Positions 39,188 to 50,518 of a stretch of DNA of 64,000 nt are shown here, in pieces. The first letter of the stretch is position 1. Each line of letters opens with the position of its first letter. The position numbers and the translations under genes are program-made. Source of the DNA: Rotaria sordida (Eukaryota > Rotifera > Eurotatoria > Philodinida > Philodinidae). The stretch covers positions 121,252-185,251 of the forward strand of contig CAJNOL010000076.1 of the NCBI GenBank assembly GCA_905250125.1, in the 5' to 3' direction. A model generated the notes under the pieces. It saw only the letters and a program-made list of their open reading frames with translations, had not been told where the DNA came from and ran no database searches.

Positions 39188-39760
39188 TCATCGCCGGGTT
39201 TGTCCAAGTGAATCTTTAATAGCTGAGCATAACCATTCAATTCCATCAGGTACACCATCTCCTTTAAGTGCATTACTAGAACATATATGCCAAGATTTAT
39301 TTATAATACCATCAAGACCTAATGCTGATGATACACCAACATCTGATAAAGCATCACGTATATCCATTTTATTAGCAAATATTAATATTGGTATATTACG
39401 TGATGATATATCATGATGTGAAAGTAATTGTTGAAATTCTTCACGAGCAACAAGTATACGTGTTTTATCTGAACTATCAACAACAAATATAATACCATTT
39501 GCTGTATGATAATAATTTCCCCATAATGTTCTATATCGACTTTGTCCACTCATATCAAATGCTGTAAATGAAAGTCCTTTACATGAAAAATGTTCAACAT
39601 TAAAACCAACTGTTGGTACAATATCATTTGATTTATTTTCAGCTGGTAAAAGATAATTTAAAAGTGAAGTTTTACCACTATTATCAAGACCAACAACTAA
39701 TACACTAACTTGACGTTTTCGAAGGCCAAGCCATTCAATTAATGAATCAAGTAGACCCAT
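39188..39760 (-). CDS. ARL6: ARL6 (BBS3), Arf-like small GTPase
   Basis: 190-residue single-exon GTPase. ARL6-GTP recruits the BBSome coat to membranes at the base of cilia; rotifers are ciliated, so the gene is expected. Motifs: N-terminal MGLLDSL amphipathic helix start as in ARL6 (with Gly2), P-loop GLDNSGKT at 24-31, switch I PTVGFNVE, switch II FDMSGQSRYRTLW (the ARL6-specific DMSGQ rather than DVGGQ), NKMD, and WHICSSNALKG for G5. Length is similar to the human protein (186). It is transcribed away from PPP1R11; the 39761-40386 gap is shared upstream sequence. No intron is present in the coding region, unlike most neighbours. Confidence 0.93.
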   Translation of the reverse strand: MGLLDSLIEWLGLRKRQVSVLVVGLDNSGKTSLLNYLLPAENKSNDIVPTVGFNVEHFSCKGLSFTAFDMSGQSRYRTLWGNYYHTANGIIFVVDSSDKTRILVAREEFQQLLSHHDISSRNIPILIFANKMDIRDALSDVGVSSALGLDGIINKSWHICSSNALKGDGVPDGIEWLCSAIKDSLGQTRR

Positions 39761-40386
39761 GCATTCAATAAATTAGAAAAAGGATTAGCTATTGATTTAG
39801 ATTAGCATAAAAGAAATCCAGATCAATGATAATGGAATGTCAAATATATTTAATTGCTTAGATACAACCATCATCGATATTTTTTTTTTTTACAATAGAG
39901 GTCACTTATAGTATCCACTAAAACTTAGAAAAGAGAGGACAAACAAAGTAAAGAGTGGTGGTAAATTGAGGACTAAGATATGGATAAATAGATGCCATTA
40001 TTAAAATAAGAATTATATACTTATTTATTTTATTAGATATCATTAAATTTATGAGAAACTATCGAGATTTATCTTTTTTGGAATTTTTTATACACCATCG
40101 AATTTATTCCAACTTATCTATGGATCGTATTCAATACATTTTAATAGTCTGAAAAAAATTATCGTCAACTGATCATCACATCTAAGTATTGTTCTCGCTC
40201 TCACTCTCAGCTAGATAATCTGCCTTCTGTTCAGTTCCTTTCGTTTGATATATAAATCTCGAAAGCATCTGTATATTTCGTATTGAATATAATAATCTTT
40301 ACAGTTTAACAAAATAATAAAATGCGCTTAAAAAAATTTTTTTCTTTGTTTGTTTTTTGCAGGTCTTTTATTTTCTTTACTATTTA
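39761..40386. promoter_or_regulatory. Shared upstream region of ARL6 (-) and PPP1R11 (+)
   Basis: 626 bp between two divergent start codons, so it should contain both promoters. A pyrimidine tract ending TTTTTTGCAG at 40353-40362 just before the PPP1R11 start looks like a 3' splice site, for either a 5'UTR intron or spliced-leader trans-splicing. Confidence 0.45.
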
Positions 40387-40761
40387 ATGACAACAACAGC
40401 AGATCCTAATACAACAACTGAAGATTGTTGTAGCACAACAGTTACTTTAACTGAAACTGATCAAAATGTTCGTCCACAGTCTCCAACACTTATACTTGAA
40501 TTACATCGTCCAATTGGTGCAGGTCCACATGTTCGTTGGTCAGAAGAGACTGTTGATAATGAAAATATGAATAAAAAAAAATCAAAATGTTGTTGTATTT
40601 ATACAAAACCACATGATCCTCAATCAAATGATGATAAAATAAATGAAGTTGATGAATATGGAAATTGTCAACATTGTCGATATCATACAGAATCGGATTA
40701 TACTGCTGAACCAGAAGACCGTCAACCGAAAGTTAAATTAGTTATTGGCCAACCAAAATAA
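40387..40761 (+). CDS. PPP1R11: PPP1R11-like protein phosphatase 1 inhibitor 3
   Basis: 124 residues; the human protein has 126. The inhibitor-3 core is clear: HVRW at 48-51 (the PP1-docking KVEW equivalent), [24 protein letters not shown], an acidic linker and a Cys/His cluster (CQHCRYH). This family binds and inhibits PP1 and in mammals also has ubiquitin-ligase activity. The start is the ATG at 40387, the first in frame after a probable splice acceptor at 40362. The N-terminus is Thr-rich. The stop at 40759-40761 lies only 192 bp before the RPS17 start. Confidence 0.88.
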   Translation: MTTTADPNTTTEDCCSTTVTLTETDQNVRPQSPTLILELHRPIGAGPHVRWSEETVDNENMNKKKSKCCCIYTKPHDPQSNDDKINEVDEYGNCQHCRYHTESDYTAEPEDRQPKVKLVIGQPK

Positions 40762-40953
40762 GCTCTAGATTTATTTATTTTGTAAATTTGCATGTAAAAT
40801 GACGAATTAAATTCGAAAAAAACCAAGCATTTTTTTAACCGAAAAAAAACAAAATTAAAATATATCTGTAGTCTCGCTGTTTTTTTTTCTTGTTTTTTTA
40901 GATTATCTTATTGTTTTTATCATCCATCATTTGAAAAAGAAGAAAAGAAAATC

Positions 40954-41415
40954 ATGGGTCGTGTTCGTACAAAAACTGTTAAAAAAGCATCACGTCAAAT
41001 TATTGAAAAATATTATACAAAATTAACGCTCGATTTTCATACAAATAAACGTGTTGTAGAAGAAATTGCTATTATACCAACAAAACGTCTTCGTAATCAA
41101 ATAGCTGGTTTTATAACACATTTAATGAAACGTATACAAGCTGGACCTGTACGTGGTATATCAATTAAACTTCAAGAAGAAGAACGTGAAAGACGAGATA
41201 ATTATGTACCAGAAGTATCAGCACTTGAACCACAAACTATGATTTCAATTGATCAAGATACAAAGGATATGTTAAATGCATTTGATTTTAAAACATTACC
41301 GAATGTTTCTGTTCAAGAAACGAATGAACAACAAAATCAACAAGGTCTCGGTAATCAACGTCAAGGTGGTGATCGACAACGTGGTACTTATCCGCGACGT
41401 GGTGGTTTTCAATAA
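40954..41415 (+). CDS. RPS17: 40S ribosomal protein S17 (eS17)
   Basis: Structural protein of the small ribosomal subunit. 153 residues in one exon: [21 protein letters not shown], then [40 protein letters not shown], as in all eukaryotic eS17. Animal eS17 is usually about 130-135 residues; here residues about 122-153 form an extra tail rich in Gln, Gly and Arg ([17 protein letters not shown]). A T-rich stretch ending in TTTTTTTAG at about 40891-40901 lies upstream and may be a splice acceptor for the 5' leader. Upstream spacing to PPP1R11 is short. Confidence 0.95.
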   Translation: MGRVRTKTVKKASRQIIEKYYTKLTLDFHTNKRVVEEIAIIPTKRLRNQIAGFITHLMKRIQAGPVRGISIKLQEEERERRDNYVPEVSALEPQTMISIDQDTKDMLNAFDFKTLPNVSVQETNEQQNQQGLGNQRQGGDRQRGTYPRRGGFQ

Positions 41416-41643
41416 ACATTGATAACAAATATTAAAAGAAAATATTTTCAATCCTATTCAAATTAACAAAATAAGAACAATAAAAGAAAAAAAAAGCATT
41501 TTTTTTGTTATGTTTTTGTTTTGTATTATCATCTAAACAATAAATGGGATTGAGATAAACAAAAAATAAATAAATAAAACTTGAAAAAAAAACACGAAGT
41601 TTTTATTTAGATTGTTCAATACTATTTTTTTTTTCATGAATTT

Positions 41644-44600
41644 ATGGCTAATTATCGAAAATTAAAAGTACATGAAGTTGGAACAGATACTTATATTGAT
41701 TATGAAGCTAATGTGAGTGATATTTTGTTAGTTTTTTTAGATTAAGAAATAGTTGAATTGTTTTTTTCTAGTATCAACGAGTACCATGTGCATGTGCTTT
41801 TCATCCAAGTAAGCTCATTGATTGAAATTCCTTGATTTCTGTTTAAAAATCTATGAGATTACTTTTAGTCAAAGTTTTCTAAAACATGATCTTACAGACC
41901 TCTGTACGAGTTTTTATATTCAAATACTAGACTCACAGCTAGATGTCGGGTTTTGTAACGGATCATACTCTATGGTAGAGTTTGAAGTACGTTTCGGATC
42001 CAAAAATGTTGAACTCAACTTACTTGGATATTTTGCTGAGATTAGAGCAGTCTAAAAGAAGATCGTCATCGTGAGCCTTTGGAGCCAAGTTATCATTGTT
42101 TTATTGAATTCTTGATCGAATTTGAGATATATACCAAAAAAATCAAAAGAGCAAAATTTCGATGTAAACTTTTGCTTATAAATAGTTCGAATGATCTATA
42201 CAATATTCTCAAAATTTCAGCTGAAAAAAATGTTTCGTTGTCGAGATATTGAATTTTTAAGTGAACTCAATTAATGTTTGGATATTTTATAGATCATTTT
42301 ACCTAACTATAGGCAGATTTTTCCACAATATACCGAAGATTGGGTAAAACTATGATAATTCGACTTCAAAGATCCATGTGGACGAATGCTTTTAGACTTT
42401 TACTAGTCTCATCAAGACACTCTTGCAAGCTCACTATGACCTCAAACGCCAAGTATAAGATCGAATGATGCCTTCGTAAGATAAAAATACTTCTATGATG
42501 ATCAACATTTCAATTCGATAGAACTTGCACTAAAACTTTGTACAATTCTTTCATAATTACTATAAAAATGTCGATTAATTTTGTGTAGCATCTTCTCAAA
42601 GACTATATTTTAAAATCTATGTTTGCTATTCACAGATTATTATTTCAATAATTTTAATCCATTTCGAACATACAGTAGTAAAAAATTTTATTTTTTAATA
42701 AAATTGATAATTCTATCGAGAGAAAAAAGTTTAGTTTTTCACATTGCAATTTCAATTGTCATACAACTGTCATTCTAATTTTATGTCTTCATTGAAATGA
42801 ATTAGAACATTTAATAGTTAAGGACGATTATATCGAAGTAATATTGCATGTGTACAAGGATTAAAGTATTCCTGCTCATGACTATCCTCGATTCTCTACA
42901 ATTGATCATGCAATTTGTATTCATTTACTTTAATTAGAAGCGAATAAAAGATTTTGACGTATTTTTTTTTTCGAAGTTGACAAAAACATCAGATTATTCA
43001 ATAATAATTTGATTGAACTATTGTTTTTTGTTTAGATCATGATTTATGTGCAATCAGTTATGATAATGGTAATATTCGTCTTTATTCAACCTTTAATGAT
43101 ATACTTAAATTAGTTAAAGGTAAATTTTAAATATTCAATCAAACTACATAGAAAGTGTCATTACAATTATATTCAGATGAAATATATATATATATATATA
43201 TATATATAGGCATATAAACTTAAAGATATACAAGGTTATTCTTGTTTGACTAAGTTGTTAATAATTAGACAAATTCTAAGGTTACTTTGTTTGTGCTGCG
43301 CAACGCCATAAAACATTTTTATGTATTTGATATTTTGTAACTTCACAACAGTATCATATTTATTTTTCTTTTGTTTGCTTGACATTTACAAACGAAAAAA
43401 AAAAATTGCATATACTGGTATCAACAAACTATAGAATCATTTTTTTATGCTGTAATAAAAAAAATATGAAATTTGTTGATGACTTTTAACGGAAAGCTTT
43501 TGACATACTAGTTGAGTCATTAACAGCATTACGATAAAAAAAAATGCAATATCTCCGCGTCGGTTTAATCAAATGGACTGACTTTTTAGTTAGTAGTAGA
43601 AATTTAATCAAAGTTTTTTTTTTCCATACGAATAAACCAGTGTTTTATCTACGTTTTTTTTCTTCCAGAGAGATGATTTAAAACTTCTGGAGCGCAAACA
43701 CCTATTCTTGAGAGTATAGACACTAGAGCTCGTTGGTTTGGTGCCGTCACATCCGATTAGATTCAGCTCTAAAAATTTTCTGTTAACCGGGTCCAAAAAT
43801 TTTGGACCCGAGGAGCACCGTCCTTTCGACTCCTACGCTGGATATAATACTGGGATAAAGTAAATCAATACTACTATTAAGTATTATTGTTGATGTCAAG
43901 AAAATAATGTTACATTTTATCAAGTAAGAAAAATACTTATGTAATGTTTCATAGATAATGTTCAATTGTTATCTAAGAGAATAATAATAAGAAACCAAAA
44001 CGAACTATATTAGCGAGATAGTTATTTTAAAAGTTCATCGTTACAAAATTTCGAATTTTCACATATGCAACATTGATTTTTTTCAAGAAAGCTGATTGTA
44101 AAATTGCTTTATGTGCATTAATATTGTTCGTTTCAACTTCGTCTCCTTATTCTCTTAAATAACAATTGAAAATTACTTATGACACGCTTCATATATTTTT
44201 TTTTTCTTATTTAACAAGAGTATTTGTTTAAATTATCCGTATGAAAAAAAAAAAGGTTGAAATACATACGCTCCGATCACTAACCAAAGAAAAAAGTCAG
44301 TTCATTCGAGTGAATCGAAGCGAAGATATTGTATATTCTTTTTATCGTACTACTATTTATTGCTAACCCTGTAAATCAGATATGAACGATAGAAATTTTG
44401 ACATTGAATTTAAAACTTTTTAATATTTAATTCATAAATTAGAATTTCAATGTCATTCACAATGTATATTTGCTATTGCTTGGATAAGTGATCGATTATT
44501 ATGTGCGACATCAGGTGATCAAATAACAGTAATTTATGATATTGAAACAGGTGATGAAATTGATCTATTACGTGGCCATACAATGAGTGTACGAAGTGTA

Positions 44601-47600
44601 TGTAAATTATACTATAGTACAAGTAAGTTAATTGAAAATTATTACGATTTTAAGAATAAAAAATAAGATGAATTTTAGATGTTCTAGCAACAGGTGGTCG
44701 AGATTCAATTATTAATATTTATGATCGACGTTATTCAAAAAAGCGTAAGTAATTTTTTTTTTGCTATATAGAATTTCTTATTCAATTTTTTTGCTTTCTT
44801 GATTATAGAAGGAGCTTTATATCCAATTAGTTCAATTGCTTGTGCTCATATAAGTTCAACAGCATTACAAAAATCAGCACGGGTAAATTAGTTAAAATTT
44901 ATTTATTAAAATAATTTGATTGATATTATTATTATTATTTTTTTTTTCTTTATAGAAAGATACACGTAGTGTAACAGCTATAGAATTTCAAGATGAACAT
45001 AATTTATATTCATGTGCTTGTGCTGATAGGTAAATGAATAGTTAATCATATTCATTTATTTATTTATTTTATTTTGTTTTATTTTGTTAGTGCACTTAAA
45101 GTATGGGATCTTCGTTATACATATTCACGTTTAAATACAAATCATATGCCTAAACCAAAACGTATGTTATGTGTACCAATCGATGATGTTAAATCAATAA
45201 ATCGTCTTGTTGGTTTTTCTGATATGAAAATGGATTCAAATCGAATGATACTTTTTGCTAATTGTACAAATAGTAAAATATATCAATTTGATCTTCATGA
45301 AAATGCTTATTTATCTTCATCAAAAATTCAATCTTATACAGGTCATCGTGTTGGATCATTTAATATTAAAATAGCTCTTAGTCCATATGATCAACTTTTA
45401 TTAACTGGTTCTAGTGATTTTTATTCATATATTTATCGAGTAAGTTTTTAAATTCTAATACAACAAATCACGAATCAGATAAACAAAAACAAAAAATACT
45501 CTATCTTCATGAATTATAGAAAAATTTCTAAGAAATAAAGACATACTATCTCTACATGTTAGTATCTTGCAATCGGGTTGTGCGTCGGACTCGATCTGGC
45601 AATTAATGAAATTTCGACACTTCAAAATATTTTTATTTTATTAAACTTCTAATTTTTATAAAAGCATAGGAATGAAAATCTGAACATTTTAGTATACTCG
45701 AAAACAGATCATAGAAGTAGAAACCGATATTGATTTTTTTTTCTAATGAAAATTCATCTAAACACATGATGAGGAACTATATGACGAAATAATTGAATAC
45801 ATGAAGTGGAAAATGAGTTATCAAAAAGATGAACATATATTATCGTGATGGAAAAAGCATTCATGTATGTGTGCAGAATTGTGACGTTTGACACCAACAC
45901 TGAATACCATTCTAGCATTATCAGCTACAAGCAAACGTACACTTAGCGAAATCGATTGGATTTTAGAAACAGAAAGAAAACAAGTGAATTTTGAATCATT
46001 TACTTTTTTGTGGAATTTGAGATGATCTCCTTTACTTTTTCATATAAAGTAAAAGTTTGAAAACTGTGCTATGACTGTGAAAGTATCTGTCCGATATCGA
46101 TTAGCTTCGATTCAGGTGCGAAAAATCATATGTATATAGAACACTGTTACATATGATAAGATTGCTTCTAACGTCATTATCTCTTATTTAAATACACAGT
46201 ACTAGTCAAAAATATAAGGCAAACGTAATGTTGATTTTTCCTACGATATCAATCGTTAAATTCAAATCCAAATAGTGGTTTGAATAGCTAATGAAATTCT
46301 TTATCAAATATATTCCATACTGATGTTTCATAGATGAATTATAAGAGGAAGATTACTGAAAAATCGAGCATGGTAGTTTTCAGGTCTTGGAAGACTGTAT
46401 GAAAATCCGTTTTAAAGAGCACAAAATCCCCCCAAAAAAATGAGACGTTGTCACATTCTCTATGAGAATGTAAACATCACAAAAAAAAGCATTTTTTTTA
46501 CCAATACGATGGTAAATTTCGCCTTATAATACTTATAACTGGTTATGGGCAGGTTGTAGAAAATGTGACAGCCCTTCATTTTATTCAGAATTTGATGCTC
46601 TTTAAAATGATATTTTTACAAACTAATTTTCATACTGTTTTCCCGGAATCTGAAAACTAACGTGTTGAGTTTTACAGAAACCTTCCTCTCTTAGTCCACC
46701 TATAGAACTTCAGTATGAAATGCATTTGATAAAGAATTTCATTAGTTATTCAAACCACTATTATAGATTTGAATTCAATGCTTAGTATTTTAGGAAAAGT
46801 CAAAAATGCTTTGGTCTTATTTTGTTTTGTTCTTTCATGAAATCTTATAATCGAACACTTATTTTTAACTTTCTTTTGTTTTTTTTTACTTAGATTAATC
46901 AACCATTGATAGAACCTATGAAAATTGAACATAATTTTGAAGAAGTAACTGCCGTTGCTTATCATCCAACAAATCCATTTTCAGTATGATTTAATAAATA
47001 ATAAATAATGTTTTTTTTTTTGTGTTTAATTTTAAAATAGTTTATAACATGTTCTGATGATTTTCAAGTTCGTCTTTGGTCTTTATCATTTGATAATGAA
47101 ATTTCTACATCATCATGTTCATTATCGAATACTCATTCTGTAAATAATCAATCACATAATATTGTTACACTTCTTCGTCATCGTCAATATGGTTTAACAA
47201 ATCGTAAATCAATTCTTTCATCAGTTTTTCATACAACTTCTTCATCAATACGTTTATTATCATCGACATATGAGCGAAAATTTTCTTTATCAAATCAAAC
47301 AATATATAATAATAAAAATTTAAGTAGTCGAAAACGAACTGTATCAGAAAATGATGAAAATCGTCGTGATCATACAGATGAAAAAACATCAAAACGTTTA
47401 TGTCGTTCATCAGAATGGATATTTGGTGATTCACAATTAACATTATTTAAATCCATATCAACTATTGATAATCGTACATCAATTATTGATGAACAACAAA
47501 CTACATATTTGTTATCAAAATCGGATGGATATTTATCAAATAGTAATAATCATAATAATCGACGTTATTCATCAGATAAACAACAAACAATTGATACACT

Positions 47601-47625
47601 TTCAACTCTTGTTCTTTCCCAGTGA
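41644..47625 (+). CDS. DTL: DTL/CDT2, WD-repeat substrate receptor of CRL4 ubiquitin ligase
   Basis: Ten exons: 41644-41712, 41772-41808, 43036-43119, 44443-44622, 44679-44744, 44809-44882, 44956-45029, 45091-45439, 46894-46983, 47041-47625 (535 residues, frame kept). The first ~380 residues form WD repeats colinear with Denticleless/CDT2: RVPCACAFHP, LCAISYDNGNIRLY, IFAIAW, TSGDQITVIYDI.TGDEI..L.GH, LATGGRDSIINIYDRR, ALKVWDLRYTY, ILFANCTNSKIYQFD, LSPYDQLLLTGSSDFYSYIYR, VTAVAYHP and CSDDFQVRLWSL. The DR/DLR positions are the DDB1-contact type. CDT2 targets Cdt1 and other factors on PCNA-loaded DNA in S phase. The C-terminal ~150 residues are Ser/Asn-rich with basic clusters (SRKRT, SKRLCR), probably nuclear localisation. 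No clear PIP box is seen. Introns 2, 3 and 8 (1.2-1.5 kb) hold repeats. Confidence 0.9.
41975..42465. repeat. Foldback element family F, copy in DTL intron 2
   Basis: Left TGCTGAGATTAGAGCAGTCTAAAAG with GAGCCTTTGGAGCCAAGTTATCAT is inverted on the right (CTTTTAGACTTTTACTAGTCTCATCAAG, ATGATAATTCGACTTCAAAGATC). The centre (TTTGCTTATAAATAGTTCGAATGAT, CAAAATTTCAGCTGAAAA) matches the element at 53655-54170, so this is a family with two copies in the window. Confidence 0.75.
43520..44365. mobile_element. TIR element in DTL intron 3
   Basis: Left end ATTACGATAAAAAAAAATGC, AATATCTCCGCG, AAATGGACTGACTTTTT is answered at the right by AAAAAGTCAGTTCATTC, CGAAGATATT, CTTTTTATCGTACTACT. The TIRs are about 70-80 bp and diverged. 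The interior has no long frame but includes a perfect 23-bp palindrome at 43788-43810 and a stretch shared with TRAPPC8 intron 20. Confidence 0.65.
43788..43810. repeat. Perfect 23-bp palindrome
   Basis: CGGGTCCAAAA, one central A, then TTTTGGACCCG: 11-bp perfect arms inside the intron 3 element, in a patch of higher GC. It could be a protein-binding or internal cruciform site of the transposon. Confidence 0.9.
46256..46780. repeat. Long foldback in DTL intron 8
   Basis: Arms of about 200 bp: CAAATCCAAATAGTGGTTTG, TAATGAAATTCTTTATCAAA and GATTACTGAAAAATCGA on the left pair with TCAAACCACTATTATAGATTTG, TTTGATAAAGAATTTCATTA and TTTTACAGAAACCTTCC on the right. Inner segments TTTAAAGAGCA and TGTCACATT/AATGTGACA also pair. 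The centre is about 46500. Confidence 0.88.
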
Positions 47626-47794
47626 ATAAGCAATTTCAGTCAGATTTATATATATATATATATATATACATTGCCTTCTTATTCAATGTAAATGAGTCAG
47701 ATTTTTCTTCATATATGCATAGATATATATATTTTTTTTTCTTTTTTTGTTTGAACAAAAATAATGAAATTCGATCATATATTTCTAGATTAAA

Positions 47795-49407
47795 ATGAAA
47801 ATTCGATTACATATAGCTGCTATCAATTCGAATAATATAAATAATAACCCATTTCAACCTGGTTCCAGTGACGTTGATTGGTGTGAACCGAATTATGTTG
47901 TCACTGAATATATTGCTGAATTTTGGAATACAGTACGTATATAATTTTTTTTTGTTCTTGGCTCTATGAAAGTTATTGTATTTCTGTTACATAACATGGA
48001 ATGAATAAGACTAAAATAATATTACTGATTCGATTATTTGCTATATTTGTGTTGCAGGCTAACGTTCTAAATCTATCGGTTAAAGGTAACTTTTTTGTCT
48101 TTTTTTTTCATTTTGGGATTGCTATTTATACATATGTGAATGCATGATCATATATTTTATTATATTTTTTGCTTACAATTTATGATTAATTAGCTCATTT
48201 TTTTTATGGATAAAAAATTTATTAGATTACGAATATATGTATATTTGTAGACATTTTAGTTCTCAATTTATAAATATATATATATACATATTTGATTTTT
48301 GAGGTATCCAATATATTCTTCTTTTTGGTTCCACCATTAATGATTATTTTATTTGCATCTTATTCAAAACGAGTTGCTAATGGAATAACAATACTTTGGA
48401 TTTTATTAATTGTTATTGGCATTGGTTCTGTTTATTTTCATGCTACACTTAGTCTTGTATGGTTTTTAATTACAAAAAAAAAAAAATTAAAATATTAAAT
48501 AAGAATTTTTCTAATGTTTTCTTAGGCTGGACAGTTAGTAGATGAAATAGGTATTCTTTGGGTACTTATGGCAGGTTATGCATTATTTTTACCATCAATA
48601 TATTCACCTCCATCACTTCGTGTTCAACGGTATTTTATTTTAATTTTTTCTTCTTCTATTCCTATAATATTTCGATAGTAATTAGTTGAGTACATATATT
48701 ACAGTGTGTTTTATACATGGAGTTTGAAAAATCGTCCACTACAGTAAGATTAGCTGTCGAATTACAAAAAAGTTATATAGACTAAGCATGGCTTGATATG
48801 ATGCGCATAATTTTAAATCAAACTAATGATTATATTATGTTTATTTATTTTTATTTAGACATAGATTTACTATTAGTTGTATTATATTGACTCTTATTGT
48901 TACTTGTTTTGGTGCTGTTTATCCATATGCAAATTCATTTGTTTTAATGATTCTTGGTCTACCTGCAATTGCTTTTATAGTTATACATGTGTCAAAGTAT
49001 AAATAAAATATTTATCTTTATTTTTATTCTCATTATTAATGAGTTTTTATATTTGTAGATGCGATAATCGTCGTATTAAAAATCTTGGCATTCATTGTGT
49101 AGGTATGTGGGCTATTGCTGTAACAATATGGATATGTGATCGAATGTTTTGTTCATTTTGGATTTCAATATCATTTCCTTATTTACATGCTATATGGCAT
49201 GTCATAATTTTATTTAGTAGTAATGAAGCTATTGTTATATGTGCATATTTAGTTATAAAATATCACTATCCACAAGCAAATCTTGTTGTATATGCATGGC
49301 CAAATGAAGAATGGGGATGGTTTACTTTACCATATTTAAAATTTCATGATGATACTAATTATTTAGCATCACCAACGAATAATTTTGTAACAAAGTCTAT
49401 TGTTTAA
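47795..49407 (+). CDS. Alkaline ceramidase (ACER family)
   Basis: Multi-pass membrane hydrolase (ER/Golgi) that splits ceramide into sphingosine and fatty acid. Five exons: 47795-47932, 48304-48456, 48526-48629, 48859-48996, 49059-49407 (293 residues). Family motifs: [23 protein letters not shown] at the N-terminus, VSNIFFF, then S88...H92 in VYFHATLSL and D103 in GQLVDE, with the same spacing as the ACER zinc and catalytic residues, then CDRMFCSFW and the zinc-ligand pair H221/H225 in YLHAIWHV. About seven hydrophobic segments are visible. It is closest in style to ACER1/2; the paralogue is not resolved. The exon 2 acceptor is the weak TTTGAG. A possible 28-nt cassette exon (48058-48085) with good splice sites would shift the frame. 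The start lies 170 bp after the DTL stop, with a splice-acceptor-like TTTCTAG at 47782-47788. Confidence 0.92.
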
Positions 49408-50491
49408 TTTTTCATTGTGTTTTTTTCTTAACATATACATATTGCTGAAATAGGTCTTCTGTGATATGAAAATGCATTTTGTTGACATGCGTATAGATGA
49501 AATTTGCTTTTCTTCTAATCGTTGTCTTCGTCTTTAGTATTACTAACATGTTTGTTTATTTTTGCCGATTAATTATTTCATATAGTTTTATTATTTAAAT
49601 CGTCCAATATTTATATTGTAAAACAGTGTGGTTTTGTTTTTATTTATATAATAGATTTTTTCACGTTTGATGTTATTAGACAATAATAAAAGTTAAATTA
49701 ATAATAAAATCGATATACTTCATACAAATTGGTGGGTTTTTATGTAAGGATATTTTTTAAAATATAAATTTAAGAAGATTTTTTAATTGATTAGGTTATT
49801 AAAGTTGGTTATCGAGCAAACATTAATAGTTTATACATCTATCTTAATTTATTAATTTTGAGAGGTCAAGAAAACAAGTATTCGAATTACAGAAATCTTA
49901 TTGAACTATATGAAATCTTGAAAAGATAGTAGTCAATAATGACAGTCAAAACTAGAAATGTGCAGGATCAAGTATGTATTAGGTTCAGTACCGGTAATTT
50001 CTTTTCTTTTAGTCTTCTCGTATAGGTTTGTTTTGATAGGCATGATTTATATGATGATTCATTCAAAACAGCAGAACATTTTGTTAACTTTTTTTCTCAT
50101 TTTTTTGATCTCCATTCGATTTCTCGGGAACAAAACTAATCCTGCGCATCTCTATTCAGAACATATAAATAATATACTTATGAATATAACAATAGTGTTA
50201 TTAAATTTAATCGAAAGATTATTATTCCATTTATTCTAGAAAAAATATTTTCTGAAAAATGGGTTTTATTCTAATATTTATTGATTAAATAATCCAAACG
50301 TCAATAAATTCACTTATGATTGTGTAGATTATCATTAAATATACTCTTGTTTTCATTCCTTGCTGATAAGAAAATATTCTCAATTGTCCAATCACTTTCC
50401 ACTTGAGATTATTGCCATTCGATCAGTTATTGCATTGTGTACCTTAGCGACTGGGATTAAAGGCGCTAAACGACATTAATAGCAAGGCTCA

Positions 50492-50518
50492 GAAGGCTCT
50501 AGAACATTCCAGAGCCTT
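50492..50518. promoter_or_regulatory. Heat-shock-element-like motif within a hairpin
   Basis: AGAACATTCCAGA fits the alternating GAA/TTC/GA pattern of HSF sites and is framed by AAGGCTCT/AGAGCCTT, which can form an 8-bp stem. No gene with a nearby 5' end was found, so function is doubtful. Confidence 0.25.

Noticed and set aside
40357-40386. Longer N-terminus of PPP1R11 beginning upstream of 40387
   Set aside because: The upstream frame starts at TTG and passes through a likely splice acceptor; the first true in-frame ATG is 40387.
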